A stretch of DNA of 64,000 nucleotides, from assembly GCF_008087345.1 (NCBI RefSeq), contig NZ_VHIB01000001.1, forward strand, positions 186,001-250,000, read 5' to 3'. The notes under the pieces are model-generated. The model was not told the DNA's origin. It made no database searches and saw only the letters and a list, made by a program, of their open reading frames with translations. Source of the DNA: Nocardioides caldifontis. GTDB taxonomy: Bacteria; Actinomycetota; Actinomycetes; Propionibacteriales; Nocardioidaceae. Within the stretch, counting starts at the first letter, position 1; every line of letters starts with the position of its first letter. Below are positions 16,106 through 23,767 of the stretch, piece after piece. The position numbers were made by a program, and so were the translations under genes.

Positions 16106-16190
16106 CGCCACGAAGGGCGGCTCAACGCGGAAGCGTGCGCCACGAGGGGCGGCTCAACGCAGAAGCGTGCGCCACGAAGGGCGGCTCGAC
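16106..16190 (-). repeat. 21-bp repeat array 1, right half (three inverted copies)
   Basis: Inverted copies at 16106, 16138 and 16170, exact 32-bp period, core CGCCACGAAGGGCGGCTCAA with G/A and A/G variants. The two 11-nt spacers are nearly identical (GCGGAAGCGTG and GCAGAAGCGTG). The last copy ends 5 bp before the AAA gene's stop. Confidence 0.92.
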
Positions 16191-16194
16191 ACAC

Positions 16195-17388
16195 TCACGT
16201 GCGCTGGGCGCGGAGGAACTTGCCGAAGTGCGGGACGGTGAAGGCCACGGCTCCACGTTCGGCGGAGTAGACGAGCCCCTTCTTGATCAGCCCGTCGCGG
16301 GCCGGGCTCAGCGACTGCGGCTTGCGGCCCAGCGCCTTGGCGACCTCGGCGGTGGTGACCGACTCGTCGCCGTTGTTCGCCCCGAGGTCGGCCATGGTGC
16401 GCATGTAGTCGCGCTCGGCGGGGGTGGCCCGTTCGTACCGCGCCCCGAAGAACCCGACCCCGAGCTCGGCCTCCGCCTCGGGGGCCGCCTCGGCCACGTC
16501 GGCGCCCCGGATCGGGGACCCGACCGCGGCGTCCCAGGTGACCTTGCCGTACGCCTGCACGAAGTAGGGGTAGCCGTCGGTCAGCGCGTACAACGCGTCG
16601 AGCGCGTCCTGCTCGTAGCTGACCCCCTCCTCGGCGGCCGGCACCAGCCATGCCCGGTCGGCCATCTCCCGCGGCAGCCGGTCGACGGCGACGTACCGGA
16701 ACAGCCGCTCGGCGTACGACTTCGACGCGGCCAGCGCGACCGGCAGGTGCGGCAGCCCGGCGCCGACGACGACGAGCGGCGACCCCTGCTGGCTGATCTC
16801 GTGGACCGCCCCGCACAGCGCGGCGAGCTCGGCCGGGGCGACGTCCTGCATCTCGTCGACGAAGAGCCCGACCCCGACGCCGAGGTCCCGGGCGAGGTCG
16901 GCGACGTCGGTGAACAGCTCGATCAGGTCGAGCTCGAGGTCGCCGGAGTCCGCACGTCCTTTGGTGGCCGGGACGTCGGACGGTGGGTTCCACCGGAACC
17001 CCTTGCGGTCCTTCAGCTCGGTGCGCTGCGCGAACGACTTCAGCACGCCGGCCACCGCGTCGACGCGGTCCGGGTCGCGGTGCCGGTGGCCGAGCTCGCG
17101 TACGGCGGCGTGGACGGCCTGCGCGATCGGCAGCCGGACCGACTGGTCGGGGCGGGCCTCGATCTTCCCGGTCCCCCACGCCCGGTTCACCGCCTGGCCG
17201 CGGAGCGCGTTGAGGAGCACGGTCTTGCCCACGCCGCGGAGCCCGGAGACCACCATGCTGCGTTCGGGGCGGCCGGCGGCGACCCGTTCGAGGGTCACCT
17301 CGAACTGCGCGAGCTCCCGGTCGCGGCCGGCGAGCTCGGGCGGCCGTTGGCCGGCTCCGGGGGCGTACGGGTTCCTGATCGGGTCCAC
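16195..17388 (-). CDS. AAA/STAND-like ATPase with C-terminal winged helix
   Basis: A 397-residue ATPase. Walker A SGLRGVGKT is at residues 48-56 and Walker B GLFVDEMQD at 174-182. A sensor-like region follows (QQGSPLVVVGAGLPHLP), then TDGYPYFVQAYG, typical of archaeal-ATPase/ORC-like proteins. A winged-helix segment lies near residues 340-390 (ESVTTAEVAKALGRKPQSLSPARDGLIKKGLV). It could bind DNA; its target is unknown. The GTG start is set by TACTGT 6 nt upstream. It lies directly beside repeat array 1, and its promoter carries four CTAG tetramers. Confidence 0.8.
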   Translation of the reverse strand: MDPIRNPYAPGAGQRPPELAGRDRELAQFEVTLERVAAGRPERSMVVSGLRGVGKTVLLNALRGQAVNRAWGTGKIEARPDQSVRLPIAQAVHAAVRELGHRHRDPDRVDAVAGVLKSFAQRTELKDRKGFRWNPPSDVPATKGRADSGDLELDLIELFTDVADLARDLGVGVGLFVDEMQDVAPAELAALCGAVHEISQQGSPLVVVGAGLPHLPVALAASKSYAERLFRYVAVDRLPREMADRAWLVPAAEEGVSYEQDALDALYALTDGYPYFVQAYGKVTWDAAVGSPIRGADVAEAAPEAEAELGVGFFGARYERATPAERDYMRTMADLGANNGDESVTTAEVAKALGRKPQSLSPARDGLIKKGLVYSAERGAVAFTVPHFGKFLRAQRT

Positions 17389-17394
17389 GCGAGG

Positions 17395-17400
17395 ACAGTA
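17395..17400 (-). promoter_or_regulatory. -10 element TACTGT of the leaderless AAA gene
   Basis: On the minus strand TACTGT ends 6 nt before the GTG at 17388. The CTAG dyads lie immediately upstream of it. Confidence 0.55.
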
Positions 17401-17408
17401 TCCGCGTA

Positions 17409-17446
17409 TCTAGCGTCCGCCCTAGATTTCGCTAGTCAGCCCTAGC
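17409..17446. promoter_or_regulatory. CTAG-rich double-dyad operator upstream of the AAA gene
   Basis: CTAG occurs at 17410, 17422, 17432 and 17442. Read on the minus strand these form CGCTAG-N6-CTAGCG and TCTAG-N8-CTAGA, two adjacent dyads spaced about one helical turn apart, just upstream of the -10 hexamer. CTAG is usually rare in high-GC genomes, so this clustering is unlikely to be chance. Confidence 0.6.
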
Positions 17447-17456
17447 GTGTCGTAGC

Positions 17457-17516
17457 GGTGGTTTCGACAAGCTCACCCACCTCGGGCGGGCGGTGGTTCC
17501 GACGAGCTCGACCACC
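17457..17516. repeat. GGTCGAGCTC-type dispersed repeat, two copies
   Basis: GGTGGTTTCGACAAGCTCAC at 17457 and GGTGGTTCCGACGAGCTCGA at 17492, each ending in ACCACC or a near match, 35 bp apart. These are the reverse form of the family seen at 2989-3026 and 52706-52724. They sit between the AAA promoter and the next minus-strand gene. Confidence 0.65.
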
Positions 17517-17517
17517 C

Positions 17518-17742
17518 TCAGCTGGCGGCCCGCGCCGGGCCGGCCGGCAGCCCCTCGGCGAGCGCCCGGATGAACCGCGGCAGCTCCTCGGCCTCGAGCC
17601 GGAACGAGCCGGCGCACACCGAGTCGCGCCAGAGCGACAGCACGACGACGCCCTTCTCGCCGTGCCACGTCACCCGGAGGCTCCGGTCGCCGCCGCGCGG
17701 GTCGAGGAACACCTCGCCGCGCGCCGGGTTGACGCTCTGCAT
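17518..17742 (-). CDS. small conserved hypothetical protein
   Basis: A 74-residue protein: FLDPRGGDRSLRVTWHGEKGVVVLSLWRDSVCAGSFRLEAEELPRF and on (first half beta-rich, last part a helix). I recognise it only as a type of small actinobacterial protein of unknown function. No signal peptide or membrane helix. It is divergent from the fpg/nei-like gene. The start has a poorly matching upstream signal (CATCAT 6 nt before the ATG). Confidence 0.6.
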   Translation of the reverse strand: MQSVNPARGEVFLDPRGGDRSLRVTWHGEKGVVVLSLWRDSVCAGSFRLEAEELPRFIRALAEGLPAGPARAAS

Positions 17743-17791
17743 CGCTCCATGATGGCGCGCTCGCGCACCTCCGTCGAGGGACCGACCTCCC

Positions 17792-17797
17792 TACACT
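17792..17797 (+). promoter_or_regulatory. -10 element TACACT of the leaderless glycosylase gene
   Basis: TACACT ends 6 nt before the ATG at 17804. Confidence 0.55.
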
Positions 17798-17803
17798 GAC
17801 CGC

Positions 17804-18676
17804 ATGCCCGAGCTCCCGGAGGTCGAGGCCCTCGTGCAGGACCTCCGCGGTCGCCTCGCCGACCGCGCACTCGTCCGTGTCGACCTGGCGGCGTTCAGCG
17901 CCTTGAAGACCTATGACCCGCCGCTCACCGCGCTCAGCGGGACGATGGTCGACGGTGTCGAGCGGCACGGGAAGTTCCTCGACATCTCCGCCTCCGGGCT
18001 CCACCTGGTCATCCACCTCTCGCGCGCCGGCTGGATCCGGTGGCGCGACAAGGTCCCGGCCACCCCGCCGAAGCCGAGCAGCAAGTCGCCGATGGCGGCC
18101 CGGGTCGTGCTCGACGACGACTCGGGGATCGACATCACCGAGGCCGGCACCCAGAAGCGGCTCGCGATCTACGTCGTGCGGTCGCCGGAGGAGGTGCCCG
18201 GCATCGCCCGGCTCGGCCCCGACCCGCTCGCCGACGAGTTCACGATCGAGGCGTTCGAGCAGATCCTCCGCGACGCCGGCCGGGCGCAGCTCAAGGGCGT
18301 GCTCCGCTCCCAGTCGACGATCGCGGGGATAGGCAACGCCTACTCCGACGAGCTGCTGCACGCGGCGAGGATGTCGCCGTTCAAGCCCGCGGCCTCGGTG
18401 GTCGAGTCGCCCGACGACCTCAGGACGTTGTACGACGCGATCCGGACCGTCCTGAAGGACGCGGTCGAGCGCTCCTCGGGGCTGGCGATGTCGGAGCTCA
18501 AGGGCGAGAAGAAGTCGCACCTCAACGTGCACGGGCGGACCGGCCAGCCGTGCCCGGTCTGCGGCGACACGGTGCGAGAGGTGTCGTTCGCGGACTCGTC
18601 GTTGCAGTACTGCCCTACCTGCCAGACCGGCGGCAAGCCGCTCGCCGACCGGCGGCTGTCGAAGCTGCTGAAGTAG
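17804..18676 (+). CDS. Fpg/Nei-family DNA glycosylase
   Basis: A 290-residue base-excision repair enzyme. MPELPEVE at the N-terminus carries the catalytic Pro2 and Glu3, and HGKFL places the conserved Lys at 57. The H2TH region contains QSTIAGIGNAYSDELLHAAR. The C-terminal zinc finger is CPVCGDTV...YCPTCQTGG followed by the conserved Arg. It removes oxidised bases and cleaves the abasic site. Fpg and Nei subclasses cannot be separated by eye; actinobacteria often have several paralogues, and the short distance between K57 and the insert KPSSKSP suggests a divergent one. Confidence 0.92.
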   Translation: MPELPEVEALVQDLRGRLADRALVRVDLAAFSALKTYDPPLTALSGTMVDGVERHGKFLDISASGLHLVIHLSRAGWIRWRDKVPATPPKPSSKSPMAARVVLDDDSGIDITEAGTQKRLAIYVVRSPEEVPGIARLGPDPLADEFTIEAFEQILRDAGRAQLKGVLRSQSTIAGIGNAYSDELLHAARMSPFKPAASVVESPDDLRTLYDAIRTVLKDAVERSSGLAMSELKGEKKSHLNVHGRTGQPCPVCGDTVREVSFADSSLQYCPTCQTGGKPLADRRLSKLLK

Positions 18677-18677
18677 C

Positions 18678-19361
18678 TCAGCGCCAGGGCGCCGGCAGCG
18701 GGAGGGCGATCGCCCGCCGGAGCCGGTGGAGGTACTCCTGACGGTCGACGGCGACGACCCCGAGGGACGCCAAGTGGGGGGTCTGCCACTGGACGTCGAG
18801 CAGCCGCTCCCCCGCGTGCTCGTCGGCGAGCAGCTCGACCAGCCCCAGCAGGGCGACCTTCGAGGCGTCGGTGCGGCGGTGGAACATCGACTCGCCGGCG
18901 AAGAGCCCACCGACCGCGACGCCGTACAACCCGCCGACGAGCTCGCCGTCGGCCCAGCACTCCACCGAGTGCGCCCAGCCGAGCCGGTGGAGCTCGGCGT
19001 ACGCGCCGGCGATCGCTCCGTCGATCCACCCGCCGTCCCGCGACGGGTCGGCGCACGCCTCGACGACCGCGTCGAAGGCGGTGTCGACGCGCACCTCCAT
19101 CCGGCGCGCCGACTTCCGCAACGACCGGGTGACCCGCAACCCGTCGAGCGGCAGCACGCCCCGCTCGACCGGCGACCACCAGGTCAGCGACCCCAGCCGC
19201 TCCCCCGGCATCGGGAACAGCCCGCCGCGGTAGGCCGCGAGCAGCGTCCCCGGCTCGAGGTCCGCGCCGACACCCACCAGGTCCTCGGGAAGGGCGGCGT
19301 CGACCTCCGGGTCGGTGAGGTCCGGGAACCGCCACGGCGTCGCTGGCGGCTCCACGGGCAT
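18678..19361 (-). CDS. aat: leucyl/phenylalanyl-tRNA--protein transferase
   Basis: A 227-residue enzyme of the N-degron pathway that adds Leu or Phe from tRNA to N-terminal Arg/Lys of proteins. Family features: FPDLTDPEVDAALPEDLVGVGADLEPGTLLAAYRGG (split in conserved blocks), GLFPMPGERLGSLTWWSPVERGVLPL, WIDGAIAGAYAELHRLGWAHSVE, LVGGLYGVAVGGLFAGESMFHR, and LLDVQWQTPHLASLG at the end. Length and motif order are normal. Its stop is one base from the convergent glycosylase stop. Confidence 0.95.
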   Translation of the reverse strand: MPVEPPATPWRFPDLTDPEVDAALPEDLVGVGADLEPGTLLAAYRGGLFPMPGERLGSLTWWSPVERGVLPLDGLRVTRSLRKSARRMEVRVDTAFDAVVEACADPSRDGGWIDGAIAGAYAELHRLGWAHSVECWADGELVGGLYGVAVGGLFAGESMFHRRTDASKVALLGLVELLADEHAGERLLDVQWQTPHLASLGVVAVDRQEYLHRLRRAIALPLPAPWR

Positions 19362-19461
19362 GGGCCCATTCTCACCGCACCCGTCGAGCGACCCACCTCA
19401 CGGCTGGCGTTGGACGGGATGGGCACACTGTCACCGTGCGGCCGCCGGCCGCACCCGGCGC

Positions 19462-19470
19462 GAAGGAGGT
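19462..19470 (+). promoter_or_regulatory. near-perfect Shine-Dalgarno GAAGGAGGT of the EcsC gene
   Basis: GAAGGAGGT lies 8 nt before the ATG at 19479 and fixes the start of the EcsC-family gene. It contrasts with the many leaderless starts nearby. Confidence 0.75.
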
Positions 19471-19478
19471 GTGGGTCG

Positions 19479-20198
19479 ATGATCCGTCAGGCGATCCTCA
19501 AGAAGGTCATGCCCGACGTGCACCGCGTCGCGCCCGACCTCAACGCCGGCTTCGTGCACCAGACCGTGCAGCGCGCGATCCACGGCGTCGGCCCGCTCCC
19601 GCCGGCCGCGGCCGCCGCGGACAAGCAGCTCGAGGAGCAGGGCGGCGACGTCGACCGGGCCATCCAGGAGCTGATCGAGAACCACACCTCGCTGGCCGCG
19701 GCCCAGGGGTTCGTCACCAACCTCGGCGGGCTGGTCACGATGGCCGCGACCGTGCCCGTCAACATCACCGGGATGGCGCTGCTGCAGTGCCGGATGGTCG
19801 CGGGCATCGCCTACCTGCGCGGCTACGACCTCACCGACGGCCGGGTCCGCAACGCGGTGCTGCTGTGCACCCTCGGCGAGGACACGGTCAAGGAGCTCGT
19901 GAAGCAGCACAAGGTCCCCGGCACCCCGATGGTCGTCGCGACCGCACCGGCGTACGACCCCGAGCTCGACAAGGTGGTCGCCGCGGAGGTGACCACCGCC
20001 CTCGTCAACCGCGTCATCGGGAAGCGTGCGGCAGGCACGGTCGCCCGGCGCATCCCGGTCGCCGGCGGGGTGTACGGCGCGGGCAGCGACGGCTACGCCA
20101 CCTGGCAGGTCGGCAAGTACGCCGCCCGCGAGCTCCGGTCCCGCAACAAGCCCGCCGAGCTCACCACCGACACGAAGCGCCGCTGGCCCCGCCGCTGA
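19479..20198 (+). CDS. EcsC family protein
   Basis: A 239-residue protein. The layout resembles EcsC-type membrane-associated proteins: an amphipathic N-terminal helix (MIRQAILKKVMPDVHRVAPD), a helical linker, then a hydrophobic region (GFVTNLGGLVTMAATVPVNITGMALLQCRMVAGIAYLRGYDL) and a Gly-rich end (ARRIPVAGGVYGAGSDGYATWQVGKYA). The molecular role of this family is not settled; in Bacillus EcsC is linked to the Ecs transporter. Start set by the GAAGGAGGT ribosome site. Confidence 0.78.
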   Translation: MIRQAILKKVMPDVHRVAPDLNAGFVHQTVQRAIHGVGPLPPAAAAADKQLEEQGGDVDRAIQELIENHTSLAAAQGFVTNLGGLVTMAATVPVNITGMALLQCRMVAGIAYLRGYDLTDGRVRNAVLLCTLGEDTVKELVKQHKVPGTPMVVATAPAYDPELDKVVAAEVTTALVNRVIGKRAAGTVARRIPVAGGVYGAGSDGYATWQVGKYAARELRSRNKPAELTTDTKRRWPRR

Positions 20199-20204
20199 CC
20201 CTGC

Positions 20205-21413
20205 TCAGCGCCGGACCACCCGCTTGACCGCCCGGTAGCCGCGGAGCACCGCACGGGACCAGCCCCGCTCGTCGGCCTTCGCGATCACCCTGCGGCGCGC
20301 CTTGAGGCTCCAGCCGATCTCGCTGCGGGCGATGTCGCGCTCGACCTCGAGCTCCCGGATCCGGCGGTGCAGCTCGTCGGTCTCCGTCCGCAGCTCGGCG
20401 GTGCGGATCAGCAACGCCTCCAGGCTGTGCAGCGCGGAGTCGGCGACCAGCCGGTGCGGCGGGCGGTCGGGGTCGGAGAACGGCAGGTGCTCCGGCTCGG
20501 GCCGCAGGTCGTCCAGCGAGCCGACGACGTCGTACTCCCGGGCGGCGAGGTCGCGGATCCAGGACTCCGAGAGGTCGACGGCCCAGCTGCGGACCTCGTC
20601 GGGGAGCCGGAGCGGCACCTTCCCCGGTCGCCGCGACAGCGTGCGGTGGGCGAGCAGCTCGCGGACGAACTCGCGGTAGTGCTCGTTCGCCAGCCGGCCG
20701 TTGACCCGCTGGTTGAGCCGGCGCACCATCGCGGTCTCCGCGACCCCGAGGGAGGGGTTGGCGCGCTGCACGCTCTCGGTGTCGTACGCGGCGGGGTCGA
20801 GCCCGAAGACCGAGGCGAACCGCTCCCACAGCAGCGTCGGGGGCGCCCCCGGGCGGGGCACGGTGACCACGTGCACCTGCTGCGGCGGCAGGTCGCCGCC
20901 CCACCGGTCGAGGATCGCCGGGATGTCCTGCACCCCCCAGAACCAGGTCGGGATGGTGCCGGTCGCGGTCGGGTCCATGATCTGGCGGAGGAACTGCTGG
21001 TAGCGCAGGGTCCGCCGGTGCTTGACGTTCTCCTGCCACTCGGCCGGGATCTGGCGCACCAGGTCGCGCACCGAGGCGATGACGTGGACCTCGGCGTCCG
21101 GGCCGAACGACTCCACGGCCCGGCGGGCGTTGTCCTTCGAGGCGGTCGCGAGGATCTCGTGGGAGATGATCACGGTCCCCGGCCAGGCGCGGACCTGCTC
21201 GGCGAGCCGGTCCCAGGCGCCGACCGCCTGCTGCTCGAGCCCGCCCCACGGCAGCTGCATCAGGTCGAGGGCGGCGAGGAAGTGGGCGTCGAACCGCTCG
21301 GCCGGGTAGAGGACCCCCTCCGCGGCGAGCCGCTCGCGGTTCTGGAACAGCAGGTCCTGCACGAACGACGTGCCGGTCTTGGGCGCCCCGACGTGCAGCA
21401 GCACCTTCCGCAC
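20205..21413 (-). CDS. sulfotransferase-like protein with C-terminal coiled coil
   Basis: A 402-residue cytoplasmic enzyme of the PAPS-dependent sulfotransferase type. The 5'-phosphosulfate loop GAPKTGTSFVQDLLF is at residues ~8-22, and the 3'-phosphate-binding region is VHVIASVRDLVRQIPAEWQE. The C-terminal third adds a predicted coiled coil (RTAELRTETDELHRRIRELE, ~ residues 340-375) and a basic tail. It is 2 nt downstream of a degenerate paralogue and belongs to a three-gene set. Probable acceptor: a surface glycan or glycolipid, by analogy only. Confidence 0.82.
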   Translation of the reverse strand: MRKVLLHVGAPKTGTSFVQDLLFQNRERLAAEGVLYPAERFDAHFLAALDLMQLPWGGLEQQAVGAWDRLAEQVRAWPGTVIISHEILATASKDNARRAVESFGPDAEVHVIASVRDLVRQIPAEWQENVKHRRTLRYQQFLRQIMDPTATGTIPTWFWGVQDIPAILDRWGGDLPPQQVHVVTVPRPGAPPTLLWERFASVFGLDPAAYDTESVQRANPSLGVAETAMVRRLNQRVNGRLANEHYREFVRELLAHRTLSRRPGKVPLRLPDEVRSWAVDLSESWIRDLAAREYDVVGSLDDLRPEPEHLPFSDPDRPPHRLVADSALHSLEALLIRTAELRTETDELHRRIRELEVERDIARSEIGWSLKARRRVIAKADERGWSRAVLRGYRAVKRVVRR

Positions 21414-21415
21414 GC

Positions 21416-22642
21416 TCAGCCCTGCCTTCCGACCCCGACCCTGTCGACCACCCGCCCGACCCGGTGGATCATACGGACGGCGGCGGCCACGATGCGGTCG
21501 TGGCGCACCCGCAGCTCCCGATCCGCCCCGGCCGGCGCCTCGGGAGCGGCGGCACCGGTCCGGTCCAGCAGGAGCGCGCCGACGTCTCCGTGGACCCGGC
21601 AACCGACGGCGTCGAGCTCCTCGCGCAGGCGGCGCCCGGCGCCCTCCAGCCACGGCTCGACCTCGTCGGGCAGCGCCAGCCGGCGCGGGCCGAGCGTCGG
21701 GTCCCACTCCGCCGCGTCCTCCCGCAGGTGGGCCACGAACGCGCCACGACGCCGGGGCAGCTCGTCGGCGGGCACGACGAAGGGCATCACGTTGCTGACC
21801 CGGCGGAGCAGCTCGGTGTGTGCCGGACCGAGCGGGACGACGGGGGCGAGCCGGGCCCCGGGGACGCGCACGCCGAGCAGCTGCTCGAACGCACCGGCGG
21901 CCGCGGACCGTGCGACGACGTGCACCGCCTCCGGCCCGACCCGGTCGGCCCACCGCCGCGCCAGCGCACCGACCTCGAGGCCGGGAGGCAGCCGGTCCCG
22001 TTCGACGCAGCTCGCGAGGAACCGGAGCCAGGTGCCGACCGGCCCCTTCTCCGCCCGTCGCGTCCACGCCTCGTGCAGCCCCTCTTCGAGCGGCGCGACG
22101 GCGATCACGACGAGGTCGGGGTCGCGGCGGTGGGACCAGGGCCACCGGCGCCCGGAGCTCGTCGGCCGGCCGGCGGCCGCGAGCCCCTCGCGCATCCCGG
22201 CCACCGAGCAGGGCGGCCCCTCGAGCACCCAGGCGGGGCCGCGGCGCCGGAGGGGCGGGGGGCGCCAGCGGCGTACGGGCGGGGCGGGGTCGGGCAGGAC
22301 GGCGACCAGGTCGGCGAGCACCCCGGCGGCGACGCGCAGCAGCTCGCGGTCGGCGGCCGGCCGGGCCGGCGGCCACGGCAGCCGCAGGTCGACCGCACCC
22401 CGGCCGGTGGCCGAGCGGCGCAGCACGTGGCCGGCGCGCGCCGGTTGCGGGCCGAGCGCGTTGAGCCGGCGCAGCAGCTCGAGCTGCGCGGCGCCCGGGA
22501 GGTCGTCGCCGGAGGCTGTCCCCGGCACGACGGGGCGGCCCGGGTCGCGGGGCCACTCCGGCCACGGCGTGGTGCCACCGCTGCGCAGGTGGGCGACCCA
22601 GCCGGCCGCGGCCGCCGAGTACTCCGGGTCGCCCTCGCTCAC
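21416..22642 (-). CDS. degenerate sulfotransferase-like protein (no P-loop)
   Basis: A 408-residue protein I do not recognise as any named family. The N-terminal half is Pro/Arg-rich and variable. The C-terminal half lines up with its two neighbours: RVGPEAVHVVARS with LPPERVHLVTVPR, HTELLRRVSN with ETSLLRELNR, and ALPDEVEPWLEGA with TLPPRAREWAAEV, ending before a GDVGALL/GDVDELR match. The PAPS loop APKTGT is absent. It looks like a third paralogue that lost catalysis, perhaps a structural partner. Start GTG overlaps the upstream stop (GTGA). Confidence 0.65.
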   Translation of the reverse strand: MSEGDPEYSAAAAGWVAHLRSGGTTPWPEWPRDPGRPVVPGTASGDDLPGAAQLELLRRLNALGPQPARAGHVLRRSATGRGAVDLRLPWPPARPAADRELLRVAAGVLADLVAVLPDPAPPVRRWRPPPLRRRGPAWVLEGPPCSVAGMREGLAAAGRPTSSGRRWPWSHRRDPDLVVIAVAPLEEGLHEAWTRRAEKGPVGTWLRFLASCVERDRLPPGLEVGALARRWADRVGPEAVHVVARSAAAGAFEQLLGVRVPGARLAPVVPLGPAHTELLRRVSNVMPFVVPADELPRRRGAFVAHLREDAAEWDPTLGPRRLALPDEVEPWLEGAGRRLREELDAVGCRVHGDVGALLLDRTGAAAPEAPAGADRELRVRHDRIVAAAVRMIHRVGRVVDRVGVGRQG

Positions 22643-23724
22643 GTGCCCGCGAGCTTCCGTGCCGCGCGGCCGAGGAGCGCCAGCGGCGGCTTGGGCTCCG
22701 GCCGTGCCGCGGCCTCGAGCACGACGGCGACCAGCGCGTCGAGGGCGGCGTCGGCGAGCACCCGCTTCCGCGGCTTGTCCGGGTCCACCCACGGCTCGTC
22801 GTCGCGGAACACCGGGCGGAGCTCGTCGACGTCGCCGACCACGTCGATCCCCGCTCCCTCGACCCAGTCGATCCAGCTGTCGGCGACCTCCGCGGCCCAC
22901 TCGCGGGCCCGGGGCGGGAGGGTGACCTTCCGCATCCCGTCGCGGTGCGCGAGCGTCTCGTGCGCGACGAGGTGGCGGACGATGGCGCGGTACGACGCGG
23001 AGTCGAGCCCGGCCTCCTTGAGCCGGCGGTTCAGCTCGCGGAGGAGGGAGGTCTCCTCGATGCCGAGGGAGGCGTTCGGCCGCCCGCCCTCGACCGGAGC
23101 CGCGGCGGGGTCGATCCCGAAGGCCCGGCAGTAGCGGCGCCACAGCTCGTCGGCGGCCGCCCCCGGCCGCGGGACCGTGACGAGGTGGACGCGCTCCGGC
23201 GGCAGGCCGCCGGCCCACCGGTTGAGCACGTCGGGGAGCCCCTGGACGCGCCAGAACCAGAGGGAGCCGCTGCGGCGGTGGGAGCGCTGGAGCTGGCGGA
23301 GGTACTGCGCGAACGACCGCTCGTCGCGGTGCTTGACCGACTCCTGCCACTCGGCGGGGATCTGCCGGGCGATGTCGCGGGCGGAGTAGACGAGGTGGAG
23401 CTCGGCACCGGCGAGGTCGCGCTTGGCACGCTCGACCTGCTCCGGGCGGGCCCCGGCGAGCACCTCGTGGCTGACCACCGCGGTGCCACGGACGGCGGCG
23501 ACCCGCTGCACCAGCGCGTCCCACTCCCCGCGGACCTCGTCCCGGATGCCGCCCCAGTGCCGGTCGATCAGGTCGAGCGCCGGGGCGAACATGTCCTTGC
23601 CCGACCCGACCGGGTAGTGGATCCCGCGCTCCGCGAGCGAGGAGCGGTTGGCGAGCAGCCGGTCCTGCAGGTAGGTCGTCCCCGTCTTCGGCGCCCCGAT
23701 GTGGAGGTAGACGACGTCGGCCAT
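22639..23724 (-). CDS. sulfotransferase-like protein
   Basis: A 361-residue PAPS-dependent sulfotransferase homologue. The 5'-phosphosulfate loop is LHIGAPKTGTTYLQDRLL at residues ~7-24, the His-containing strand AVVSHEVLAG follows, and the 3'-phosphate motif is LHLVYSARDIARQIPAEWQE. It ends without the coiled coil seen in its paralogue at 20205-21413. First gene of the three-gene set. A role in sulfating a cell-surface or exported compound is inferred from the family. Confidence 0.83.
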   Translation of the reverse strand: MADVVYLHIGAPKTGTTYLQDRLLANRSSLAERGIHYPVGSGKDMFAPALDLIDRHWGGIRDEVRGEWDALVQRVAAVRGTAVVSHEVLAGARPEQVERAKRDLAGAELHLVYSARDIARQIPAEWQESVKHRDERSFAQYLRQLQRSHRRSGSLWFWRVQGLPDVLNRWAGGLPPERVHLVTVPRPGAAADELWRRYCRAFGIDPAAAPVEGGRPNASLGIEETSLLRELNRRLKEAGLDSASYRAIVRHLVAHETLAHRDGMRKVTLPPRAREWAAEVADSWIDWVEGAGIDVVGDVDELRPVFRDDEPWVDPDKPRKRVLADAALDALVAVVLEAAARPEPKPPLALLGRAARKLAGT

Positions 23725-23767
23725 GCGGGCGATTGTGCCGCACCCTGCCGAGCGCACCGGCCTGCGG

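Noticed and set aside
15848-16190. Possible CRISPR array in repeat array 1
   Set aside because: Repeats are 21 bp with 11-12 bp spacers, the two halves are inverted, right-half spacers are near identical and no cas genes are present.
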